Shown here: positions 38,401 to 45,549 of the stretch, piece after piece
Layout of the letters: every line of letters begins with the position of its first letter
Position numbering within the stretch: the first letter of the stretch is position 1
Source of the DNA: Pseudomonas sp. FP2309
Lineage (GTDB): Bacteria; Pseudomonadota; Gammaproteobacteria; Pseudomonadales; Pseudomonadaceae
Length of the DNA stretch: 64,000 bases
Assembly (NCBI RefSeq): GCF_030687575.1
Contig: NZ_CP117439.1
Span: forward strand, 682,001 to 746,000
Reading direction: 5' to 3'
Position numbers and translations under genes: made by a program
Notes under the pieces: generated by a model
What the model saw: only the letters and a program-made list of their open reading frames with translations
Databases searched by the model: none
What the model was told of the DNA's origin: nothing

Positions 38401-40329
38401 GCCAAGACCGTGATTGCCGCGCCGCTGATTGCCGAGCTGTCGGCGCCGCGCTTCCTCGCCGGAGGCGACCAGACCACCCTGGCGCTGGACCTGTCCAACC
38501 TGTCGGGCAAGGCGCAGAAACTCGATGTGCAACTGAGCGCCGACGGCCAGTTGGAACTGGTCAACGCTGGCGCGCAAACCGTCGAGCTCAAGGCAGGTCA
38601 GCGCACCACCCTGCGCATCCCGGTCAAGGCCTGGGGCGGGTTGGGTCAAGGCAAAGTGAAAGTGACGGTAAACGGGCTGGAGCTGCCCGGTGAAAACCTG
38701 CCGCCGTTCAGCCGTGAATGGACCCTGGGTGTACGCCCTGCCTACCCGGCGTTGCTCAAGCAGTATCGCGCGGTGCTGAAAAGCGAGCCGTGGAGCTTGC
38801 CTGGCGCAACCCTCGATCAGTTCGATCCCTCGGGGCGCGAAGCGCTGTTGAGTCTGTCGAGCCGGCCGCCGCTCAATCTTGGGGCACAGATCAAGGCGCT
38901 CAAGGCCTACCCCTACGGTTGCCTGGAACAAACCGCCAGCGGCCTGTACCCGTCGCTGTATGCCGACGATGCGTTGCTCAAGCGCCTGAGCATCAAGGGC
39001 GAGCCGGATGCCGAGCGCAAACGCAAGATCGAACTGGGCATCGAACGCTTGTTGGGCATGCAGCGCTACAACGGCAGCTTTGGTTTGTGGGGCGCCGATG
39101 GCGAGGAAGAGTACTGGCTGACCGCCTACGTCACGGACTTCCTGCTGCGCGCCCGCGACCAAGGGTTTGCCGTGCCGTCCGAGGCTTTGAAAAAGGCCAG
39201 CGAGCGCCTGCTGCGGTATGTGCAGGAGCGCAACCTGATCGACGTCGACTACAGCGACAACGCCGAGCACACCCGTTTTGCCGTGCAGGCTTATGCGGGC
39301 ATGGTGTTGGCGCGCAGTCAGCAGGCGCCGCTGGGCGCGTTGCGCAGTATTTTCGAGCGGCGCAGCGATGCGCGTTCCGGGCTGCCGCTGGTGCACCTGG
39401 CGATCGCCCTGCAAAAAATGGGCGACCAACCCCGTGCCGACCAAGCCTTGCAGGCCGGTCTGGCGGCCCAGCGCAGCGCCAGGGAGTGGCTGGCCGACTA
39501 TGGCAGCCCGCTGCGTGACCAGGCGATGATCCTGGCCTTGCTGGAAGAAAACGATCTGGCCAAGGGCAAACGCGAGGAGCGCTTGTTCAGCCTCTCGGAC
39601 CAGTTGGCCGCCAGCCCCTACCTGTCGACCCAGGAGCGTAATTCGCTGTTCCTCGCCGGGCGGCTTGGGTTCGCCCAGCCTGAGGCGAACTGGCAGGTGT
39701 CACTGACCGGCAACGGCGGCGTGCGGGAGCTGAACAATCAGCAATCGACGCTGCAACTGGACCAAAAATGGCTGTCCGGCGACTTGAGCCTGAGCAATCA
39801 GGGCGACACGCCGGTGTACCAGCAACTCACCGTTTCGGGCTATCCACAGGTGCCACCGGCAGCGGGCGGCGAGAATCTGAGCATCCGCCGCGAATACCTG
39901 GGCATGAACGGCCAACCGCTGAACCTGCGCAACCTCAACAGCGGCGACCTGGTGCTGGTGCATTTGGCGGTCAGCGCCAGGCAGCGTGTGCCGGATGCGT
40001 TGGTGGTCGACCTGCTGCCCGCAGGCCTTGAGCTGGAAAACCAGAACCTGGCACAAAGCGCGGCCAGCCTGGAAAACGCCAGCAGCCAGGTCAAGGAGTG
40101 GCGTGAGTCGATGCAGAACGCGGCACTCAAGCATCAGGAGTTCCGCGATGATCGCTACGTGGCGGCGATCAACCTCGACAGCGACGGCACCACGCATTTG
40201 CTCTATCTGGCGCGTGCGGTGACCCCTGGCACTTACCGGGTGCCGCCGCCGCAGGTGGAGTCGATGTATCGGCCGAACTGGCAAGCGGTGGGCGATACTC
40301 CGGCCGACCTGGTGATCAAGGGCCGGTAA
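35428..40329 (+). CDS. yfhM: Bacterial alpha-2-macroglobulin lipoprotein
   Basis: A 1633-residue periplasmic lipoprotein. The signal ends in a lipobox LLSAC with Asp at +2, as in E. coli ECAM/YfhM, suggesting inner-membrane anchoring. Tandem MG-type beta domains follow (about 70-1000), with the PGETVLLNALLRDKDGNAV segment typical of MG domains. The thioester motif PYGCLEQTAS lies at Cys1165 in the TED domain, and a receptor-binding-like C-terminus ends the protein. Such proteins trap proteases and protect cells when the wall is breached. pbpC lies downstream, the usual partner, though separated by a bidirectional terminator and a reversed small gene, so it is not the same transcript. Confidence 0.92.
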   Translation: MLNKGLFLACALALLSACDSSDKPAAPSAPVAATTAAPKPVKAAVDVAALKQRYAGRELSVVDVSEVQLDGASTLSVSFSIPLDPDQKFADRLHLVDSKSGKVDGAWELSDNLMELRLRHLEPQRKLVLTVDAGVKAVNENTLAAEYVARLETRDLQATVGFASRGTLLPTRLAEGLPVIALNVDKIDVEFFRIKPESLPAFLAQWGRNTSLQSYESRELLPLADLVYGGRFDLNPARNTRETLLLPIAGLKQLQQPGVYLAVMRASGTYNYSQPATLFTLSDIGLSVHRYANRLDVFTQALEGGKALDGVDLEVLDADGRVLGQGKTEKGGHAELPLPKKAQVLLAKQGEQTSLLRLDSAALDLAEFDIGGQPSHPLQFFVFGPRDLYRPGETVLLNALLRDKDGNAVKPQPVSVEVRRPDEQVSRKFVWDADASGLYQYPLQLAGEAPTGRWQLVFDLGDGKPQLYEFLVEDFLPERLALELKGSDTALSPTDNPVIQVDGRYLYGAPASGNRISGQVYVRPLREAVKALPGYQFGSVTEEELSQDFELDESVLDAKGQEKITLESKWAEAKSPLQLIVQASLQESGGRPITRRLVQPIWPAKQLPGLRGLFDGTETNGDGPAEFEVLLANQDGQKLAAQHLKVRLVRERRDYYWNYSDNDGWSYHFNEKFLNLDEQTLNIKAGDTAKVSFQVEWGPYRVEVEDPQTGLISSLRFWAGYQAQDNTEGGAVRPDQVKLALDKPAYGDGDTANVTVTPPAAGKGYLLVESAEGPLWWQEIDVPAEGKSFAVKLDPKWSRHDLYVSALVIRPGERKANITPKRAVGLLHLPLDRSQRKLGVTLTAPEKMRPNQPLTVKVAAKNADGSVPKQVHVLVAAVDVGILNITEYPTPDPYSSLFGRKAYGVDQFDIYGQLIEAGQGRLASLAYGGDAALAKGGKRPDTSVTIVALQSAPVVLNDKGEGEVSVNIPDFNGELRLMAQAWSDDRYGMAEAKTVIAAPLIAELSAPRFLAGGDQTTLALDLSNLSGKAQKLDVQLSADGQLELVNAGAQTVELKAGQRTTLRIPVKAWGGLGQGKVKVTVNGLELPGENLPPFSREWTLGVRPAYPALLKQYRAVLKSEPWSLPGATLDQFDPSGREALLSLSSRPPLNLGAQIKALKAYPYGCLEQTASGLYPSLYADDALLKRLSIKGEPDAERKRKIELGIERLLGMQRYNGSFGLWGADGEEEYWLTAYVTDFLLRARDQGFAVPSEALKKASERLLRYVQERNLIDVDYSDNAEHTRFAVQAYAGMVLARSQQAPLGALRSIFERRSDARSGLPLVHLAIALQKMGDQPRADQALQAGLAAQRSAREWLADYGSPLRDQAMILALLEENDLAKGKREERLFSLSDQLAASPYLSTQERNSLFLAGRLGFAQPEANWQVSLTGNGGVRELNNQQSTLQLDQKWLSGDLSLSNQGDTPVYQQLTVSGYPQVPPAAGGENLSIRREYLGMNGQPLNLRNLNSGDLVLVHLAVSARQRVPDALVVDLLPAGLELENQNLAQSAASLENASSQVKEWRESMQNAALKHQEFRDDRYVAAINLDSDGTTHLLYLARAVTPGTYRVPPPQVESMYRPNWQAVGDTPADLVIKGR

Positions 40330-40331
40330 TG

Positions 40332-40367
40332 AAAAGCGGGGCCATGTTGATCATGGCCCCGCTTTTT
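40332..40367. terminator. Bidirectional terminator between yfhM and the small membrane gene
   Basis: AAAAGCGGGGCCATG (40332-40346) pairs with CATGGCCCCGCTTTTT (40352-40367) around TTGAT. It has a T-run at both ends, so it can stop transcription from either side. It overlaps the stop codon of the 97-residue gene on the minus strand. Confidence 0.92.
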
Positions 40368-40659
40368 AATGCACCACCCAACTCAATAACCACAACCCCA
40401 GTATCAACCAGATAATGCCCATGATGATCGACGCTCGCATAAAGGCGCGTACCGCCGAGTACAACAACATCAGGCCGATGATCAGGGTGATGATGCTGAT
40501 GATCGAGGTGTCCATGCCCAACGTTCGGGACAGGCCTTCGACAAAGTTGCCGCCCGCATTCGTCAGCGCGCCGAACAGACCGCTGAGGCCGTCGACGATA
40601 AAACGGATGATGGAACCGAGCGCCTGGCCCAACCATTCGAAAAAGCTTTCTACCTGCAT
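40366..40659 (-). CDS. Small conserved membrane protein, 97 residues
   Basis: The N-terminal half is amphipathic and Gly-rich (SFFEWLGQALGSIIRFIVDG, LFGALTNAGGNFVEGLSRTL). It ends in two close membrane segments (SIISIITLIIGLMLLYSAVR and MGIIWLILGLWLLSWVV). No family name can be given from sight. The start is ATG 40659, with a weak ribosome site. It lies between yfhM and pbpC in reverse orientation and shares its terminator with yfhM. Confidence 0.72.
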   Translation of the reverse strand: MQVESFFEWLGQALGSIIRFIVDGLSGLFGALTNAGGNFVEGLSRTLGMDTSIISIITLIIGLMLLYSAVRAFMRASIIMGIIWLILGLWLLSWVVH

Positions 40660-40749
40660 GTGTGCGTCCTGATGAGAAGGTGGGCGAATCTGTGTCTTTG
40701 GTTGTTATTACGACAGGCTAGTTCCCTACAAGCATAGAGGTTTGCCGGT

Positions 40750-43107
40750 TTGAGTTTTCGATTAATCATCGTTGGGTGCGCGCGCTCGCGTTTGCTACGC
40801 TGGGTGGTGGCGCCCATCGCGTTGGTGATTGCGCTGCTGTGGCTGGCCGACCACCTCTGGCCCTTGCCCCTGCCGGCGGATGACCAGGCGCGGGTGGTGC
40901 TGGCCGAGGATGGCACGCCGTTGTGGCGTTTTGCCGATGCCCAGGGCGTGTGGCGCTACCCCGTGCACACCAGCGAGGTCTCGCCGTATTACCTCGATGC
41001 GCTGCTGACCTACGAAGACCGCTGGTTCTACCAGCATCCTGGCGTAAACCCATTGGCGCTGGCGCGGGCGAGCTGGCAGAACCTGACCGGCGCGCGCGTG
41101 GTCTCGGGTGGCAGTACCTTGTCCATGCAGGTGGCGCGCTTGCTCGACCCGCATTCGCGCACCTTCCATGGCAAGCTGCGCCAACTGTGGCGTACCGCGC
41201 AGTTGGAATGGCACCTGTCCAAGGAGCAGATCCTCAACCTGTACCTCAACCGTGCGCCGTTTGGCGGCACGTTGCAGGGCGTAGCGGCCGCCAGTTGGGC
41301 GTATATGGGTAAATCCCCGGCGCAACTGACCCGCGCCGAAGCCGCGTTGCTCGCGGTGTTGCCCCAGGCGCCGAGCCGCTTGCGCCCGGACCGCCACGCC
41401 CAGCGCGCCCAGCAGGCCCGCGACAAAGTTCTGCGCCGCCTCGCCGAGTATCAGGTTTGGCCGCAAGCGGCCGTCGACGAAGCCTTGCAGGAACCACTGT
41501 TGCTCGCCCCGCGTCTGGAGCCGAGCCTGGCGCCGTTGCTCGCGCGCCGCCTCAACCGCCCCGACAGCCCGCCGCTGATCCGCACCACCGTGGACGCCAC
41601 CTTGCAACGTCGCCTCGAAGACCTGCTGCTGGGTTGGCGCGCGCGATTGCCTGAGCACACCAGCGCCGCGATCCTGGTGGTCGAAGCAGAAACCATGGCC
41701 GTGCGCGCGTACCTGGGCTCGGTGGACATCAACGACGCCAAGCGTTTTGGCCATGTGGACATGATCAGCGCGCTGCGTTCGCCAGGCTCGACCTTGAAGC
41801 CCTTCCTGTACGGCATGGCCCTGGACGAGGGCTTGATTCACTCCGAATCGCTGCTCCAGGACGTGCCCAGGCGCTACGGCGATTACCGGCCGGGCAACTT
41901 CTCCATGGGCTTTACCGGCGCGGTGCCGGCGAGTACGGCGCTGTCCAGTTCACTCAACCTGCCGGCGGTGCAGTTGCTGGAGGCTTATGGGCCCAAGCGT
42001 TTTGCCGCGCAGATGCGTATCGGCGGCGTGCCCTTGGCATTACCGGCGCTGGCCGAGCCGAATCTGGCGCTGATTCTGGGCGGCGCCGGCAGCCGCCTGG
42101 AAGACTTGGTGAGCGGCTACAGCGCGTTCGCCCGCGACGGCAAGAGTGCCACCCTGCGCCTTCAGCCGGACGACACGCTCCGCGAGCGGCCGTTATTGTC
42201 GCCCGGCGCCGCCTGGATTGTGCGGCGCATCCTCAGCGGCCAGGCACGCCCGGACCGCGACCCGCGTGCTGAACTGGTGCAGCGCCCGGTGCTCGCCTGG
42301 AAAACCGGCACCAGTTATGGCTTTCGCGATGCCTGGGCGATCGGCGTGGGCCCGCGCTATTTGATCGGCGTGTGGATCGGGCGGCCGGATGGCACGCCGG
42401 TGCCGGGTCAGTTCGGCCTGGCCTCGGCGGCGCCGTTGATGTTGCAGGTGCACGACGTGTTGACCAATCGCGACAGCCAGCGCGGCATCAGTGCGCCGGT
42501 TAAACCGGTACCGGCCAACGTCGGCGTGGCGGCGATCTGTTGGCCGCTGGGCCAGCCCATGAGCCGCAGTGATCCCAATTGCCGACGCCAGCGCTTTGCC
42601 TGGACGCTGGACAACACCACGCCGCCGACTTTGCAGGCATTGGATCAACCGTTGAGCGTGGGCTTGATGGAAAGTGTCTGGGTCAATGCCAAGGGGCTGC
42701 GGGTGGACGCCCATTGCCCCGGAGCCGTCGCCAGGCACATCGCGCTGTGGCCGGCGCCCCTTGAGCCTTGGCTGCCACGGGCGGAACGTCGTGACGCACG
42801 TATCCCGGCGCCTGACCCGGACTGCCCGCTATCGGCGCTGGCTGCGTCGTCGCCGCTGTCGATCGTCGGCGTGCGTGACGGCGACCAACTGCGCCTGCCC
42901 GCCGCCAGCCAGCAGGCCTTGCGCCTGAAACTCTCCGCCCTGGGCGGCAGCGGCCGGCGCTGGTGGTTCCTCAATGGCGCGCCGTTGGGGGACAGCGCGA
43001 GCCAGGACTTCATCAACGCCAGTTTCGAGCGGTTGGGCCGCTATCAGCTTAGTGTCCTCGATGAAGCCGGCCAAACCGCCCGGATTGAATTCAGCGTGGT
43101 CGACTAG
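40750..43107 (+). CDS. pbpC: Penicillin-binding protein 1C
   Basis: A 785-residue bifunctional peptidoglycan synthase anchored by one helix (about 17-36). The glycosyltransferase domain (about 60-235) has LLTYEDRWFYQHPGVNPLAL with the catalytic Glu and GGSTLSMQVARLL. The transpeptidase domain (about 290-575) shows SPGSTLKPFLYG (SxxK), SSSLNLP (SxN) and KTGTSYGFRDAW (KTG). A PBP1C-type C-terminal domain follows from about 690. TTG 40750 is the apparent start, with AGAGG 8 bases upstream. It is the partner gene of bacterial alpha-2-macroglobulins. Confidence 0.93.
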   Translation: MSFRLIIVGCARSRLLRWVVAPIALVIALLWLADHLWPLPLPADDQARVVLAEDGTPLWRFADAQGVWRYPVHTSEVSPYYLDALLTYEDRWFYQHPGVNPLALARASWQNLTGARVVSGGSTLSMQVARLLDPHSRTFHGKLRQLWRTAQLEWHLSKEQILNLYLNRAPFGGTLQGVAAASWAYMGKSPAQLTRAEAALLAVLPQAPSRLRPDRHAQRAQQARDKVLRRLAEYQVWPQAAVDEALQEPLLLAPRLEPSLAPLLARRLNRPDSPPLIRTTVDATLQRRLEDLLLGWRARLPEHTSAAILVVEAETMAVRAYLGSVDINDAKRFGHVDMISALRSPGSTLKPFLYGMALDEGLIHSESLLQDVPRRYGDYRPGNFSMGFTGAVPASTALSSSLNLPAVQLLEAYGPKRFAAQMRIGGVPLALPALAEPNLALILGGAGSRLEDLVSGYSAFARDGKSATLRLQPDDTLRERPLLSPGAAWIVRRILSGQARPDRDPRAELVQRPVLAWKTGTSYGFRDAWAIGVGPRYLIGVWIGRPDGTPVPGQFGLASAAPLMLQVHDVLTNRDSQRGISAPVKPVPANVGVAAICWPLGQPMSRSDPNCRRQRFAWTLDNTTPPTLQALDQPLSVGLMESVWVNAKGLRVDAHCPGAVARHIALWPAPLEPWLPRAERRDARIPAPDPDCPLSALAASSPLSIVGVRDGDQLRLPAASQQALRLKLSALGGSGRRWWFLNGAPLGDSASQDFINASFERLGRYQLSVLDEAGQTARIEFSVVD

Positions 43108-43168
43108 ATGGTCTTCACTTGCCTTCGTCCCTGATCCGCCGGAAGCTACACACCTTCAGGAGCCCCGC

Positions 43169-43477
43169 ATGAACCTCGAACACCTCACCGAACGCCTGCA
43201 CCGTATTCGCGATACCAACGACTGGAAGCAATTCCACAGCCCGAAAAACCTGGCCATGGCCGCCAGCGTCGAGATGGCCGAGCTGGTGGAAATTTTCCAA
43301 TGGCTCAGCGAAGACCAATCGCGCCAGTTACCGGCCGACAAACTCGCCCACGCCGGGCAGGAAGTCGGCGATATCGTGCTGTACCTGCTGTTGTTGTGCA
43401 GTGAGTTGGGGCTGGACATGAATGAGGTGGTGCGCGCCAAACTGGCCGACAGCGAACGGCGGTTTGCCCATGAGTGA
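43169..43477 (+). CDS. MazG-like nucleotide pyrophosphohydrolase
   Basis: A 102-residue all-alpha protein of the MazG/RS21-C6 type. Metal-binding acidic motifs are seen as ASVEMAELVEIFQWLSE (ExxxE) and GQEVGDIVLYLLLLC (ExxD). These enzymes remove aberrant nucleotides such as modified dCTP. The N-terminus (LTERLHRIRDTNDWKQFHSP) fits the family's substrate pocket. ATG 43169 has AGGAG 7 bases upstream. Its stop overlaps cmoM by 8 bases. Confidence 0.88.
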   Translation: MNLEHLTERLHRIRDTNDWKQFHSPKNLAMAASVEMAELVEIFQWLSEDQSRQLPADKLAHAGQEVGDIVLYLLLLCSELGLDMNEVVRAKLADSERRFAHE

Positions 43478-44219
43478 CCGTCATTTCGATCAGTTGGCCA
43501 CCCGCTTTGCCGAGAAGATCTATGGCGGCGCCAAGGGCGCGATTCGCCTGGCGGTGCTCCAGGCCGACCTGGCCGAAGCGCTGCCGGAGCGGCCCTTGCG
43601 CGTGCTGGATATCGGCGCGGGGCTGGGGCATATGTCGCTGTGGCTGGCCGAGCGCGGTCATCAGGTGACCCTGGCCGAACCTGCCGAACCGATGCTCGAC
43701 GGCGCGCGCCAGCGGTTCGCCGAGGCCGGGCAGACCGCCACGTTTATCCACGCGCCCTGGCAGGAACTGCTCGGTCAGCTCACCGAGCCCTACGACCTGG
43801 TGCTGTGCCACGCCGTGCTGGAGTGGCTGGCCGAACCCCATGCGATCCTGCCGGTGCTGCACCAGTTGACCGTGCCCGGCGGCTGGCTGTCCCTGGCGTT
43901 CTACAACCGCGATGCGCTGATCTACCGCAACCTGCTCAAAGGCCACTTTCGCAAAATGCGCAAGAACGACATGGCCGGCGAAAAGCAGAGCCTGACCCCG
44001 CAACAGCCGCTGGACCCGCGTGAACTGGCGGCGCAACTCGACGGGCTGTGGCAGGTCGAAAGCCACAGTGGCGTGCGCGTGTTCCACGACTATATGCCGG
44101 TGGAGTTCCAGGCCCGCGCCCCGTTACAGGACCTGGTTGAGATGGAACTCGCTCATCGTCGTCACCCAAGCTTTGCCGGACTTGGGCGTTATTTGCACTG
44201 GATCTGCCGTCCGGTTTAA
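43470..44219 (+). CDS. cmoM: tRNA 5-carboxymethoxyuridine methyltransferase
   Basis: A 249-residue SAM-dependent methyltransferase like E. coli CmoM (SmtA), which methylates cmo5U34 of tRNA to mcmo5U. Shared features are RHFDQLATRFAEKIYGGAKG at the start, the SAM loop VLDIGAGLGHMSLWLAERGH, LCHAVLEWLAEP, WLSLAFYNRDALIYRN and GVRVFHDYM. ATG 43470 follows the mazG-like frame by overlap; a longer reading from 43422 lies wholly inside that gene and is rejected. Confidence 0.9.
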   Translation: MSDRHFDQLATRFAEKIYGGAKGAIRLAVLQADLAEALPERPLRVLDIGAGLGHMSLWLAERGHQVTLAEPAEPMLDGARQRFAEAGQTATFIHAPWQELLGQLTEPYDLVLCHAVLEWLAEPHAILPVLHQLTVPGGWLSLAFYNRDALIYRNLLKGHFRKMRKNDMAGEKQSLTPQQPLDPRELAAQLDGLWQVESHSGVRVFHDYMPVEFQARAPLQDLVEMELAHRRHPSFAGLGRYLHWICRPV

Positions 44220-44243
44220 GCGGGCCAGTCTGCGGAGGTCGAA

Positions 44244-44846
44244 ATGCGTCGTCTCTGTTTGATCCTGTTGTCGTTAGGGTTGGGCGCGTGCTCCAGCCCC
44301 AATCCTTATGTCGCTGCCTCGGCCCCGATGCCACCGGCGCCGGCCCAGTCTGCCAACACCTTTGACGCCAGCGCCTACCCGGCGCCGGTGCGCGACTACG
44401 GCGCCTACCGCACGTGGGGCTGGCGCAACGGCCAGTTGCCGGCGGGCACCGCCTGGGCGGATTCGGCCCAGGTGGCGGAGGCGGTCAGCGGTGCCCTTGA
44501 CCAGCGTGGCCTGCGTCCGCTGCATGACAACCGCGCCCCCGACCTGTTAGTGAGCGCCGACGTACGCCTGGAGAAGCGTCTCAAGCAAGTTCAGGACGAC
44601 TACGGCTACGGTTACGGCGGCTACAACCGTTATGGCAACGGTTACGGCATGTACAACTCCGCGCCGATCGTGCGCACCTATGAAGTGCAGGTGGTGGTGG
44701 TTCGCGTCAATTTGTTCGACGCCCGCAGCGGTCAGCCGGTGTGGAGCGCCAGCGCCGAAACCGGCAGCCAGGGCAGCCTCAGCGAGCGGGCCGATGCGTT
44801 GCGCAAGGCGGTGCAAAAGGCGATGACGGCCTACCCACCGAGTTAA
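44244..44846 (+). CDS. DUF4136 lipoprotein (first of a pair)
   Basis: A 200-residue lipoprotein with a lipobox LGAC ([20 protein letters not shown]). The DUF4136 domain (about 45-195) has the typical [20 protein letters not shown] opening and the [12 protein letters not shown] turn. A Tyr/Gly-rich insert ([19 protein letters not shown], about residues 115-135) lies mid-domain. Function is unknown; family members are outer-membrane lipoproteins. Start ATG 44244 has GGAGG upstream. Confidence 0.86.
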   Translation: MRRLCLILLSLGLGACSSPNPYVAASAPMPPAPAQSANTFDASAYPAPVRDYGAYRTWGWRNGQLPAGTAWADSAQVAEAVSGALDQRGLRPLHDNRAPDLLVSADVRLEKRLKQVQDDYGYGYGGYNRYGNGYGMYNSAPIVRTYEVQVVVVRVNLFDARSGQPVWSASAETGSQGSLSERADALRKAVQKAMTAYPPS

Positions 44847-44891
44847 CCGCTATTCTCATCTGACGCACGGCTCGTTTTTTGGAGATCAACC

Positions 44892-45449
44892 ATGTTTCGT
44901 CGCATCGCTACGCTTGCTTTTGTTGTGCTGCTGGGCGGTTGCCAGACTAACCAGGTCAACCACGATTTTGACGCCAGCCGAGACTTCGGCGCCTACCGCA
45001 GTTGGGCCTGGAAAGACCCGGCCCTGCAATACCGCCCCGATGACCCGCGTATCAAGAGCGACCTCACCGAACAACGTATCCGCCAGGCCGTGGGCGAACA
45101 ACTCGACCAACGCGGCCTGCGCCCAGCGGCGGCCGGTAGCCGGGCCGACCTGAACGTGCAGGCCTACTTGATCGTCGAGGACCGCCAGCAACAAGTCACC
45201 ACCCACTACGGTGGTGCCTGGGGTGGTCCCTGGAATGGCTACTGGGGCGGGCCGATGTACAACGAAACGCGCAACATCACCTACAAGGTCGCGACGATTC
45301 AGATCGACCTGCTCGACGGCAAGGACGGCAAGCTGGTCTGGCGCGGCAGTGATGAACAAATGATGAGCGGCACGCCCAACCCCCAGGATCGCGACAAAGC
45401 CATTCGCACCACCGTGAGCCGCGTGCTCTCCAGCTATCCGCCCCATTGA
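44892..45449 (+). CDS. DUF4136 lipoprotein (second of a pair)
   Basis: A 185-residue lipoprotein with lipobox LLGGC (FVVLLGGCQTNQ). The same DUF4136 pattern as its neighbour is seen: FGAYRSWAWKDPALQYRPDD, then [14 protein letters not shown] Gly/Trp-rich insert (YGGAWGGPWNGYWGGP) replaces the Tyr/Gly insert of the first copy. The pair probably arose by tandem duplication, 45 bp apart. A hairpin follows the stop. Confidence 0.86.
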   Translation: MFRRIATLAFVVLLGGCQTNQVNHDFDASRDFGAYRSWAWKDPALQYRPDDPRIKSDLTEQRIRQAVGEQLDQRGLRPAAAGSRADLNVQAYLIVEDRQQQVTTHYGGAWGGPWNGYWGGPMYNETRNITYKVATIQIDLLDGKDGKLVWRGSDEQMMSGTPNPQDRDKAIRTTVSRVLSSYPPH

Positions 45450-45455
45450 ATTTCC

Positions 45456-45480
45456 GCCAGTCGCTCCTATGGCGACTGGC
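45456..45480. other. Hairpin after the DUF4136 pair
   Basis: GCCAGTCGC (45456-45464) and GCGACTGGC (45472-45480) form a 9-bp stem with a 7-base loop. There is no T-run; possibly a weak terminator before tadG. Confidence 0.5.
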
Positions 45481-45549
45481 CAGCGCACTCCCTAAGCCTT
45501 GTCTACACTCCAGATCATCTACGGAGAGTAAGTGCTTTGGAGTGCCTTG

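Noticed and set aside
37150..39444. 764-residue open frame antisense to the alpha-2-macroglobulin gene
   Set aside because: It is a shadow of the strong plus-strand gene with no domain, signal or ribosome site.
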